This document shows, in pieces, positions 35,619 through 42,838 of a stretch of 64,000 nucleotides of DNA; position 1 is the first letter of the stretch; the number at the start of each line of letters is the position of its first letter. The notes beneath the pieces were generated by a model that was not told the origin of the DNA, did no database searches, and saw nothing but the letters and a program-made list of their open reading frames with translations. This DNA is from Methylorubrum aminovorans (GTDB lineage: Bacteria > Pseudomonadota > Alphaproteobacteria > Rhizobiales > Beijerinckiaceae): NCBI RefSeq assembly GCF_022179725.1, contig NZ_BPRC01000001.1, forward strand, positions 930,001-994,000, in the 5' to 3' direction. Position numbers and translations under genes: made by a program.

Positions 35619-36383
35619 TCAGGCGGCCTGATCGACAGGGGCGGCCGGCGGTGCCGCAGCAATCGAGGCGATGTGCTCGAAGACCTTCTCAGCCGAGCCG
35701 AGGCAGTCGCGATCCTCGTGGGCGCGATCCTTCGCGTCCTCCAGCTTCACGGCGGTGCCGATGGCAGAGATCACCTTGGCGGCGTTGAACTCGCCGTCGC
35801 GAATGACCTTGATCCGGTCGCCGTAGATACCGCCGATCTGATGCTCCAGATCGTCCCACGACCGCAGATCAACCGCAGCGCAGGCAAGGGCCAGACGAAG
35901 CAGTTCCTCGCGGGCGATGGTGTAGCCACGATCCTGATACTTCAGGACGCGAAGGGCGCTGATGATCGGGAAGCGGGTGCCGCCATGAAAGCGGAGCTTC
36001 CGAGCCGCGCAGTCGGTGAGAAAGTCGTCATGCAGGACGAAATCACCGAGGCCGAAGTCGTAGGCGGCCATGCAGACGGTGAAGTCGAAGGCGTCGAAGA
36101 TCGCAGCCGCATCATCGAAGAACTCGAAGTGCATGAACTGGACGGACGCGCCGCCATCCGAGAACGAAACCGAGCGGTGCGACGCGTGAGTGCACCACAT
36201 GCCCTCATCAAATGCCTCTTCCACGCTGGCCCTGAAGCGCGCTTCGTTCTGGAAATAAACGTCCCAATCCGCAATCTTGCGGTCGGTGAACACGCTGTTG
36301 AGCGCGCCGCCCGCAAGGTAGATGCCCGGCGCACCAAAGTAGACGCCCGACAACAGCTTTGACTTCTGATCCGCGTAACGCAT
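35619..36383 (-). CDS. Nucleotidyltransferase-like phage protein (copy 2)
   Basis: 254 aa. YLAGGALNSVFTDRKIADWD (about 23-42) repeats the GG...D-x-D-x-Y-F pattern of the gene at 32249 (here ADWDVYF). A second acidic strand, FDFTVCMAAYDFGL, and ALRVLKYQDRGYTIAREELL follow. It seems a diverged relative of copy 1 within one phage. Function unknown. Start MRYADQKSKL at 36383. Confidence 0.65.
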   Translation of the reverse strand: MRYADQKSKLLSGVYFGAPGIYLAGGALNSVFTDRKIADWDVYFQNEARFRASVEEAFDEGMWCTHASHRSVSFSDGGASVQFMHFEFFDDAAAIFDAFDFTVCMAAYDFGLGDFVLHDDFLTDCAARKLRFHGGTRFPIISALRVLKYQDRGYTIAREELLRLALACAAVDLRSWDDLEHQIGGIYGDRIKVIRDGEFNAAKVISAIGTAVKLEDAKDRAHEDRDCLGSAEKVFEHIASIAAAPPAAPVDQAA

Positions 36384-36426
36384 GGCGCAGTCCTCGTGTG
36401 GTTCGGTAGGCGGTAAGGGAAGGGGA

Positions 36427-36768
36427 TCAGTGCGCGGCCGAGCGGCGCTGCGCCTTCGCCTCGCTCCAGGCATTGCGCATGGAGGAGCGGATCAGGTCGG
36501 CCCACGAGGCGGTGCTGCCCGAGGCACGAGCTTGCTTGGCGCGAGCGTGGGCCAGCCGCATCACCGCGGCGAGGTCGAACGAGCCAGAGACGAAGAGGGG
36601 AGAAGCCTTGGCAGCCGTCAGAGCGGTGCGGGCAGCATCGCGGGCCTGAGCCTCGGCGAGCTTCTTGGCGTGCATCGCGGCAATGGCATCGCGACGATCC
36701 GTGTCGGAAACGCGATCAGCCTGGAGCGCCGACCGGAAGGTGAGGTTGCTGATCTGGCGGCTGGACAT
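36427..36768 (-). CDS. First gene of the leftward early operon, hypothetical
   Basis: 113 aa, not recognised. Basic, Ala- and Arg-rich and helical (KKLAEAQARDAARTALTAAK, MRLAHARAKQARA). It is the first gene after the leftward promoter/operator region at 36810-36853. Confidence 0.6.
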   Translation of the reverse strand: MSSRQISNLTFRSALQADRVSDTDRRDAIAAMHAKKLAEAQARDAARTALTAAKASPLFVSGSFDLAAVMRLAHARAKQARASGSTASWADLIRSSMRNAWSEAKAQRRSAAH

Positions 36769-36809
36769 CTGCGGGCTCCGTCGCTCGCTGCGATGAAGCC
36801 AACCTAATA

Positions 36810-36853
36810 CGGGACATTTCCCGCGTCAATCATTTTGTGCGGGATTTGACCCG
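36810..36853. promoter_or_regulatory. Left operators of the phage switch
   Basis: Two 14-base palindromic sites with the same consensus as the right operator: CGGGACATTTCCCG (36810-36823) and CGGGATTTGACCCG (36840-36853, one mismatch), 30 bases apart, three helical turns. On the minus strand a TATTAG -10-like hexamer directly follows the first site. They lie upstream of the leftward operon and should bind the repressor at 37393-38142. Confidence 0.7.
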
Positions 36854-37392
36854 CGATTTTTCCAGGCGTACAACGTTAATGCCCCGGCCGATCCGCAAGA
36901 CCGCCGGGGCGCAAACGGGCTACTGGTTTGGCGACCTAACCCGTCTGGATGAACTCGATTTATTGCACAGCGTGCAAATTGTCCAGACTTCTCCATCGCC
37001 AGCAGCCACGAGGGTCCACGGACGGCAATTGCCGTGGGCTCAATCCGCTGGGCGGTCTGGACGCTGGCAGCGGCTGATACGGGCGACCGTGATTAGGAGA
37101 AGGCAGAAACCAGGAGCGGCCCACATCTGCATGGCACCCAAAGGGGAGACGCCAGGGCCAAGGGGCCACCGCCCCGAAAGAACTCTCTAGACCCACGCCT
37201 TGGTGGTGACGTGGGTTGGCAGTAAGCGGCGCTCGGCTCGGCCCGTCAGCCCCCCTGCCTTGGGTGGTTTCCGTGTGCTTGCATCGGGGGCGAAGGCGCC
37301 TTGACCCGATCTCGCACGCGGGGCCACCCATGGACAGATCACAACACTCTCTCTACCCATCAGGGTTAGATTTCTTAAACCCGGTTAGAAGG
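36854..37392. other. Non-coding switch region, no convincing gene
   Basis: 539 bases between the left operators and the repressor stop. Frames exist on both strands but lack protein-like composition. It contains an inverted repeat CCCACG..CGTGGG near 37191-37216 and three GGTTAG direct repeats near its right end (37364-37397). It may carry the repressor's terminator or an RNA; nothing firmer is seen. Confidence 0.5.
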
Positions 37393-38142
37393 TTAGCTCT
37401 GGTGCCCGTTAGCTGACCGGTTCGGCCGCTTGACTGCCTTCCGGTGTATCCATGCGACGATCGCCCGGATGCGGATTGTGGTGCCTGTCTCGTCCACTTC
37501 TTCCCCCGGCTCGCCCTTCGGCACAACGATGGCCTCTTGGTATCGAGGGTCGGTTGAGTCAGGCCACAGCTTATAGTGGTCCTTGCAGTCCTCGTAGAAC
37601 TTGGCCGTCCGCTCAAGGTAGTGGCCGCTGTCTTTGATCCGCTCCACGATCACCAACTCGCCCTCCGTGATCGGGCGGTTTAGAGCCCAGCAATCGACAC
37701 AAGCGAGAACGTCGCCGTCCACGGCATGGCGATTGATGGACGGGCCGCGAACGATGAGCCCAAACTGACTATCGGCTGGCCATCTGGTGTCGAGATTGAC
37801 CGGTACGGACGGATACAAATCTAAATTCCGCTCCCGCCCCTGTGTTTCCAAATCTACTTCCAGCCACGTGCCTGCCCTCACTTCACCCTCGACCCGTAAA
37901 CCGCCGTCATAAGCGGGCTCGGCCGGCGGCCGATTGTCAATGTCAAAGGCTAACCACTCGGGGGTAGTCCGCAGGCCGATTGCCAACTTCTCGATTGTTG
38001 AGAGCGTGACCGAGTTGTTCGGCTTGCGACCGATGTCGCGGATCGCGTCGGGACCAAGGCCGGAGTCGATAGAAGCCTTGCGCGCGCTGATCTTGAGCGC
38101 GTCAAGCCGGGCTTGGATGCGGGCGAAAAGGTCGTCGGTCAT
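37393..38142 (-). CDS. Phage repressor, HTH + S24 peptidase-like domain
   Basis: 249 aa. N-terminal XRE-type helix-turn-helix (about 10-60: SARKASIDSGLGPDAIRDIG, STIEKLAIGL). The C-terminal LexA/CI-like domain has an Ala-Gly cleavage-type pair at 90-91 (VRAGTWLEVD) and the serine block VRGPSINRHAVDGDVL (Ser135). The usual catalytic Lys (VKR) reads LER (Glu177), so self-cleavage may be impaired. It is leftward, opposite the Cro-like gene, with operators between. Start at 38142; upstream in-frame ATGs lie in the promoter region. Confidence 0.85.
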   Translation of the reverse strand: MTDDLFARIQARLDALKISARKASIDSGLGPDAIRDIGRKPNNSVTLSTIEKLAIGLRTTPEWLAFDIDNRPPAEPAYDGGLRVEGEVRAGTWLEVDLETQGRERNLDLYPSVPVNLDTRWPADSQFGLIVRGPSINRHAVDGDVLACVDCWALNRPITEGELVIVERIKDSGHYLERTAKFYEDCKDHYKLWPDSTDPRYQEAIVVPKGEPGEEVDETGTTIRIRAIVAWIHRKAVKRPNRSANGHQS

Positions 38143-38193
38143 GTCCCGCAAGCTAATTTGCGGCTCTCCCGCACGGGAGCGGGATGTTGACCC

Positions 38194-38223
38194 TTGACCA
38201 CTGCGGGATATGTCCCGTATACC
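38194..38223 (+). promoter_or_regulatory. Rightward early promoter with embedded operator
   Basis: TTGACC (38194-38199) and TATACC (38218-38223) separated by 18 bases. The spacer contains the perfect operator CGGGATATGTCCCG (38204-38217). Bound repressor would block polymerase. Further CGGGA/TCCCG half-sites lie at 38144-38184. The predicted start is within 1-2 bases of the ATG at 38231. Confidence 0.75.
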
Positions 38224-38230
38224 TTCCATT

Positions 38231-38515
38231 ATGACGACGCTCATCGGTCAATTCCTAGCGGTGGTGGACGCCTATCAGGCTGGCCGAAAGGCGTCGGACA
38301 GCCACCTGTCCACGCTGCTGTTCAACGACGGCAAGTCGATCGGCCGCCTCCGCGCCGGCAAGGACCTCCACACCCGCAGCTTCGAGAACGGCATGCGGTG
38401 GCTCTCGGCCAACTGGCCGGAAGATGCCGTGTGGCCCGCCGGGATCGCACGCCCGAAGGCTGATGCTCCCGGCTCGGCCCGCCCGGCCCGGCGGACATCT
38501 CGGGTGGCCGCATGA
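38231..38515 (+). CDS. Cro-like regulator
   Basis: 94 aa, first gene of the rightward operon. SDSHLSTLLFNDGKSIGRLR is a helix-turn-helix-like stretch, followed by NGMRWLSANWPEDAVWP. Its position opposite the repressor and beyond the shared operators is that of Cro. No DNA-binding proof. Its mRNA may be leaderless, since the -10 ends 7 bases before the ATG. Confidence 0.7.
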   Translation: MTTLIGQFLAVVDAYQAGRKASDSHLSTLLFNDGKSIGRLRAGKDLHTRSFENGMRWLSANWPEDAVWPAGIARPKADAPGSARPARRTSRVAA

Positions 38516-38661
38516 GCCCCCGCGACCTTCGCCTCTGCCGCGTCATCGGCAGCTTCGCCCTCGCCTGCATGGTCACGGCCTTCATTCTCGGCGGCTTGGC
38601 TCTGCACGCTGCGGCTCAACGCGGCGATCTCTTCCCTCCGATGCATCTGGTGGATCGCTGA
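38512..38661 (+). CDS. Small membrane protein (49 aa)
   Basis: Overlaps the Cro-like gene by ATGA. One hydrophobic helix (VIGSFALACMVTAFILGGLA) with an Arg-rich N-terminus. Function unknown. Confidence 0.65.
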   Translation: MSPRDLRLCRVIGSFALACMVTAFILGGLALHAAAQRGDLFPPMHLVDR

Positions 38662-38662
38662 G

Positions 38663-38875
38663 ATGAAGCGCCAGACCTACCATCTTATGTGCGCCGACGT
38701 GCGGCGGATGCGCGAGCTTGAAGCGCACAACCTGCCGCAACGCGCGATTTCGCGTTTGGCCGGCGTCTCTACCTCGACACTGCGCCGGCATCTCGGTCGC
38801 ACACGTGGCGAAGCCCTTCGCATCGAGCGCCTGTTCGCTTCCTGCAACCGCGTCCTTGTCGAGGTGCGGGCATGA
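38663..38875 (+). CDS. Small helix-turn-helix protein
   Basis: 70 aa. RAISRLAGVSTSTLRRHLGR is a clear resolvase/MerR-like HTH. Probably a regulator of early genes or a replication initiator helper. Follows the small membrane gene by one base. Confidence 0.65.
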   Translation: MKRQTYHLMCADVRRMRELEAHNLPQRAISRLAGVSTSTLRRHLGRTRGEALRIERLFASCNRVLVEVRA

Positions 38876-39054
38876 GCGAGCGCGCAACTCAGTTCCTCTG
38901 GTGGGCGGCTGGCCATGCAGTTTGGGTCTCAATTGGCGGCGCCTTCCTCGCGAACACCGATTTCGTCGGCTTTGTCATTCCGCTGCTTATCAATGGGCCA
39001 ATGATCGCGGTGAACCTGAACTGGTTCGCGGATGAGATGGGATGGCCTGCATGA
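38872..39054 (+). CDS. Small membrane protein (60 aa)
   Basis: Two hydrophobic stretches (FLWWAAGHAVWVSIGGAFLA and FVGFVIPLLINGPMIAVNL). Overlaps the HTH gene by ATGA. Could be holin-like by topology, but it lies among early genes; function unknown. Confidence 0.6.
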   Translation: MSERATQFLWWAAGHAVWVSIGGAFLANTDFVGFVIPLLINGPMIAVNLNWFADEMGWPA

Positions 39055-39062
39055 CCGTCCCC

Positions 39063-39272
39063 TCAAAACTCATCCTCGCTCATCAGGTGCGCCCAATACG
39101 GATGCACCGCCAGGAACCTCGGGTGCGGCTCGACCATGGCGCTGAAGCCAAGGCCCGCCTGCAATTCCCAGAGTTCCCGTCGCACCGCCTGCCAGAGCCG
39201 TCGCTTCTCTGCGGCTCGGTTGGCTCGGCTCGTCATCTCTCGGGCGAGGCTGCGTGATGCCGCTCGCTTCAT
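39063..39272 (-). CDS. Small hypothetical protein, opposite strand
   Basis: 69 aa, not recognised. Basic first half (SLAREMTSRANRAAEKRRLW) and an aromatic tail (HPRFLAVHPYWAHLMSEDEF). It and the next gene overlap by ATGA and face against the surrounding rightward operon. Confidence 0.5.
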   Translation of the reverse strand: MKRAASRSLAREMTSRANRAAEKRRLWQAVRRELWELQAGLGFSAMVEPHPRFLAVHPYWAHLMSEDEF

Positions 39273-39490
39273 CGCCCGCCCTCAATCACCAGCCCGCCGT
39301 GCATCCTCACGAGCCGGGCATTCATCTGACGACCTCGCTTGCCGGCGCTGTCGTCTCTGTTCTTCGCCTTCAGTCTTGCCGGACCTCGGGCGTCGTCTCT
39401 CTCAACGGTTCTGCTCGCGTCCACACCGGTTGCCGCCGGCTGGTCGCTCTCGTGTCGTGCCTGCGTAACCCCTTCACCGCCCTCCTTCAT
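39269..39490 (-). CDS. Small hypothetical protein, opposite strand
   Basis: 73 aa, not recognised; polar and Arg-rich (RGPARLKAKNRDDSAGKRGR). The ATGA link with the downstream gene argues that the pair is real. Start MKEGGEGVTQ at 39490. Confidence 0.45.
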   Translation of the reverse strand: MKEGGEGVTQARHESDQPAATGVDASRTVERDDARGPARLKAKNRDDSAGKRGRQMNARLVRMHGGLVIEGGR

Positions 39491-39549
39491 TCCCGTCCCC
39501 TCGGCGCCACCAGCGGCGTGTTCGCAACTGACCACGCTGGAGTTCCGAG

Positions 39550-40029
39550 ATGTTGGGAAAGCTCACCGAGGGCTCGGAAAAACGTTCCGAGGGCCTGCGC
39601 ATGACGCCCGTCAATCAAGCCTCACGAATGCTCATGGATCTCGCCGAGCCCCGGCCGGTCGGAGACACCGTGAAGGCAGCCATCACGCGGGCGGCTCGCG
39701 CCGTTTCCGCCGTCCTCAGGGACGCACGCCAGGAGCCGATGACCTATGGCCGTTGCGAAGACCTCTGGCGCCGAGAAGCGCGCCGCGTCGATGCCGCCGA
39801 GATGGACGCCATCCGCGCGGCCCATGAGCGCCGCCACCGCTCGCTTCGTGAGGAGCTTCGTCAGGCTTCGGCGCTGGCGGATCGCCTTGAGCGTTTGGCC
39901 GCTGAGGCACTTCCGGCCGGAGATCTTGCTGCATCTGATGAGATCAGCGCGACGGCTCGGCAGGCGAAGCGAACGGCGCGCGCGCTTCGCGAGCTTGCTG
40001 AGCAGCGATCCGCGGGAGTGACGCGGTGA
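39550..40029 (+). CDS. Phage hypothetical protein
   Basis: 159 aa, not recognised. Helical and basic, with a likely coiled coil (RHRSLREELRQASALADRLE, ARQAKRTARALRELAEQR). ATG 39601 is an alternative start. Overlaps the VRR-NUC gene by 4 bases. Confidence 0.65.
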   Translation: MLGKLTEGSEKRSEGLRMTPVNQASRMLMDLAEPRPVGDTVKAAITRAARAVSAVLRDARQEPMTYGRCEDLWRREARRVDAAEMDAIRAAHERRHRSLREELRQASALADRLERLAAEALPAGDLAASDEISATARQAKRTARALRELAEQRSAGVTR

Positions 40030-40442
40030 CTAAGCCCTTTCGCCTCACTGCGGAGCGGCAGGCGCCCGAGGCTAAGATCCAGCGGGACATCCTCCGCTAC
40101 CTCGGCGCTACCCTGCCCCACGGCTTCATCCTCCACCATTCGCCCAACGGCGGGATGCTGAAGGGTGAAGTCGGGCGGAGCCGTGGCCTCGGGACGAAAC
40201 CGGGCTGGCCGGACCTCCAGGTCATTGGCCGCCTCGACAGCGGCGAGCCCTTCACCGGCTACATCGAAGTGAAGGCGCCGAAGGGTCGGCTGTCTGAAGA
40301 GCAGATCGCCATGCGCGATCGCCTCATCGACTGCGGCTACCCGGTAGGCGTGGCCCGCTCGATTGATGACGTGCGCGAACTCGTGCGGGCTTGGGGCCTG
40401 CCGTCGCGCGATGTCGCTATTCGGCGCTCGGAGGCGGCATGA
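40026..40442 (+). CDS. VRR-NUC domain nuclease
   Basis: 138 aa. The PD-(D/E)XK-type site of VRR-NUC proteins is clear: HSPNGG, GTKPGWPDLQVIG (Asp) and GYIEVKAPKGRLSEEQ (E-x-K). Such single-domain phage nucleases cut or resolve branched DNA in replication. Overlaps the next gene by ATGA. Confidence 0.88.
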   Translation: MTKPFRLTAERQAPEAKIQRDILRYLGATLPHGFILHHSPNGGMLKGEVGRSRGLGTKPGWPDLQVIGRLDSGEPFTGYIEVKAPKGRLSEEQIAMRDRLIDCGYPVGVARSIDDVRELVRAWGLPSRDVAIRRSEAA

Positions 40443-40711
40443 ACGCTTCCCTGTCCTTCGCCGAATTGCAGCGCCTAGAGCGCCTTGTCGAGTGGAACGA
40501 GAACAGCGCGCGGAGCTGCGATGGCCTCGTTGCGGGCCTCGAACGTGAAGGGCTCCTTGAAGCCGCAAAGAACAATCGGTCCCGCGCCAAGGCTCACAGC
40601 GATACGGCGCGATTCCTGACGCGCCTCCTGCCTCGCCACGACAGCGAGGCGACGACCTTCCGAGATCACCTGAAGCCGAAGGAGAGGGCGCAGATCCGTG
40701 CGCCGCCGTGA
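40439..40711 (+). CDS. Phage hypothetical protein
   Basis: 90 aa, not recognised; helical with Arg, Glu and Leu (ELQRLERLVEWNENSARSCD). Starts in the stop of the VRR-NUC gene. Confidence 0.65.
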   Translation: MNASLSFAELQRLERLVEWNENSARSCDGLVAGLEREGLLEAAKNNRSRAKAHSDTARFLTRLLPRHDSEATTFRDHLKPKERAQIRAPP

Positions 40712-40784
40712 CCTGACGCGCCTTCCCGTCCGTCACCGCCTCTCTGCAACCGAGCGCGCGAGCGCTTCTCGGAACGGCTTTCTC

Positions 40785-41348
40785 ATGTCCAGACCTTGGA
40801 TGCCCCTCTATGTCGCCGACTACTTGGCAGACACGGGCCACCTCACGACGGCGGAGCATGGCGCGTACCTGCTCCTCATCATGCACTACTGGAAGAACGG
40901 CGGGCTGCCCGACGACGACGGCAAGCTCGCTCGCATCGCCCGGTGCTCGGTGCGGGACTGGCTCGCGATGCGTCAGACGCTCTCCGAGTTCTTCGGCGAG
41001 GGCTGGACGCACGGGCGCATCGAACACGAGTTGGCCACGTCCCTAGCCGCGTACGAGCGGAGGGCACGGGCGGGTGCAAAGGGCGGCTCCCGAGGCGGTT
41101 CTGGGGGTGGCTCGAAGGGCAGCAATGCTGAAGCAATGCTTGAGCAATGCTCCAGCGAGACGGGAGCATTGCAGAAGCTATCACAACCACAGTCACAAGA
41201 TACTCCTAGCCGTAAGAAGGAACCTCCTAGGGCGAGGGATACCGGAACCGTTCAGGATAAGGCGCTGGGGGAAGCCTCACGCTCCTTCGCGGCTAGGGAC
41301 AGCTTCGATCACCCCCTCCGCCTCGTGCATGGTGGGGGCGCCCGATGA
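40785..41348 (+). CDS. DUF1376 (YdaU-like) replication-linked protein
   Basis: 187 aa. It opens with the family's MPLYVADYLADTGHLTTAEH (after MSRPW), then GAYLLLIMHYWKNGGLPDDD and an N-terminal winged-helix region (LARIARCSVRDWLAMR), as in YdaU/DUF1376 proteins found next to phage helicase loaders. The C-terminal half is Gly/Ser-rich and low-complexity. Probably helps start replication. ATG 40785 fits the family; frame opens upstream. Confidence 0.85.
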   Translation: MSRPWMPLYVADYLADTGHLTTAEHGAYLLLIMHYWKNGGLPDDDGKLARIARCSVRDWLAMRQTLSEFFGEGWTHGRIEHELATSLAAYERRARAGAKGGSRGGSGGGSKGSNAEAMLEQCSSETGALQKLSQPQSQDTPSRKKEPPRARDTGTVQDKALGEASRSFAARDSFDHPLRLVHGGGAR

Positions 41349-42838
41349 GCCGCACTCTTCACCCTCATCAGGTCAAGGCTCTCGACGGCCTCCGCTCATC
41401 GCTCATGGCCGGCTTCCGCCGCCCGATGCTCCAAGCCCCCACCGGCTTCGGCAAGACCGTCCTGGCCGGCGCGATCGTCAAAGGCGCCCGTGCCAAGGGC
41501 AAGCGCGTCCTGTTCGTCGTGCCCGCGATCAGCCTGATTGACCAGACGGTGCGATCGTTTTGGGCCGAGGGCATCACCGACATCGGCGTCATTCAGGGGC
41601 AGCACCCGATGACCCGGCCGGAGGCGCCGGTTCAGGTCGCGTCGATCCAGACGCTCCAGCGTCGGGCGATCCCGCCGTTCGACGTGGTGGTCGTGGACGA
41701 AGCGCACCGCTGGTTCGAGATGCTGGGCCAGTGGATGGCCGCCGAGACGTGGCAGAAGGTGCCCTTCATCGGCCTGTCCGCGACGCCTTGGACGCGCGGC
41801 CTCGGCAAGCACTACGACGACCTCATTCAGGTGACGACGACGGCCGAGTTGATCGAGGCCGGCTACCTCTCGCCGTTCCGGGTTTATGCGCCGTCGCATC
41901 CTGACCTTGGCAAGGTCCGCACCGTGGCCGGCGACTACCACGAGGGCGACCTTAGCGAGGCGATGAACAAGCCTGCCCTCGTTGCCGACGTGGTGACGAC
42001 GTGGCGCCAGCGCGGGGAGAACCGGCCGACCTTCGTGTTCGCCGTTGATCGCGCCCACGCCAAGCACCTGCAGGGCGAGTTCGAGAAGGCCGGCATCGGC
42101 TGCGGCTACATCGACGCTTACACGAAGCCCGACGAGCGGGAGGCGATGTTCCGCCGCTTCTCGGCTGGCGAGATGCGCGTGATTGCCAGCGTCGGGTGCC
42201 TGACGACGGGCGTGGATCTGGACGTGCGCTGCATTGTGCTCGCCCGGCCGACGAAATCCGAGATGCTGTACGTGCAGATCATCGGTCGCGGCCTGCGCAC
42301 GGCTCCCGGCAAGGCTGACTGCCTGATCCTCGACCACAGCGACACGACGCTTCGGATGGGGTTCGTCACGGACATCCACCACGACCACTTAGACGACGGT
42401 CGGGAGCGCCAGAAGGCCGAGCCCCGGCAGAAGCCGGAAGCCCTGCCGAAGGAGTGCTCTGCCTGCAACTTCCTCAAGCCGGCGAAGACCCCGAAGTGTC
42501 CCGCCTGTGGGTTCAAGCCCGAGCGTCAGAGCGAGATCGTCTGCGAGGACGGGCAGCTCGTGGAGATGACATCGGCCAAGGCCGTGGCGAAGGCAAAGAA
42601 GGAAACCGCTGAGCAGCAATTCATCTACGCGCAGTTGCTGCACTACGCCCGCCGCAAGGGGCACAAAACCGGGTGGGTCAATCACCGGTTCGAGGAGATG
42701 ACCGGCACGAAGGCGACCTATCGGCTGTGGGGGACGCCCGAGACTGAGCCGACCCCCTCCACGCTCTCGTGGATCAAATCTCGACAGATCGCATACGCCA
42801 AGCGCAGGAGGCCGTCCTATGCTGCCGCCGCTGAGTGA
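41345..42838 (+). CDS. DEAH-box helicase (superfamily 2)
   Basis: 497 aa. Motif I QAPTGFGKTVLAGAI (Walker A), motif II VVVDEAHRW (DEAH), motif III GLSATPWTRG, motif V ASVGCLTTGVDLD and motif VI QIIGRGLRTAPGKA are all present. A zinc-ribbon-like C-terminal part (CSACNFLKPAKTPKCPACGF) follows. Likely the replicative or recombination helicase of the phage. It overlaps neighbours on both sides (4 and 20 bases). Confidence 0.93.
   Translation: MSRTLHPHQVKALDGLRSSLMAGFRRPMLQAPTGFGKTVLAGAIVKGARAKGKRVLFVVPAISLIDQTVRSFWAEGITDIGVIQGQHPMTRPEAPVQVASIQTLQRRAIPPFDVVVVDEAHRWFEMLGQWMAAETWQKVPFIGLSATPWTRGLGKHYDDLIQVTTTAELIEAGYLSPFRVYAPSHPDLGKVRTVAGDYHEGDLSEAMNKPALVADVVTTWRQRGENRPTFVFAVDRAHAKHLQGEFEKAGIGCGYIDAYTKPDEREAMFRRFSAGEMRVIASVGCLTTGVDLDVRCIVLARPTKSEMLYVQIIGRGLRTAPGKADCLILDHSDTTLRMGFVTDIHHDHLDDGRERQKAEPRQKPEALPKECSACNFLKPAKTPKCPACGFKPERQSEIVCEDGQLVEMTSAKAVAKAKKETAEQQFIYAQLLHYARRKGHKTGWVNHRFEEMTGTKATYRLWGTPETEPTPSTLSWIKSRQIAYAKRRRPSYAAAAE

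Noticed and set aside
36837-37190. Plus-strand frame of 117 codons in the switch region
   Set aside because: Only its first 30 residues look protein-like, the rest is Pro/Arg/Gly noise, and no ribosome site or partner gene supports it.
36960-37331. Minus-strand frame of 123 codons in the switch region
   Set aside because: Composition is typical of GC-rich noncoding DNA (Pro, Arg, Ser), and there is no convincing start.
39042-39257. Plus-strand frame overlapping the minus-strand gene at 39063
   Set aside because: The minus-strand frame is linked by ATGA to another frame and has the more protein-like composition.
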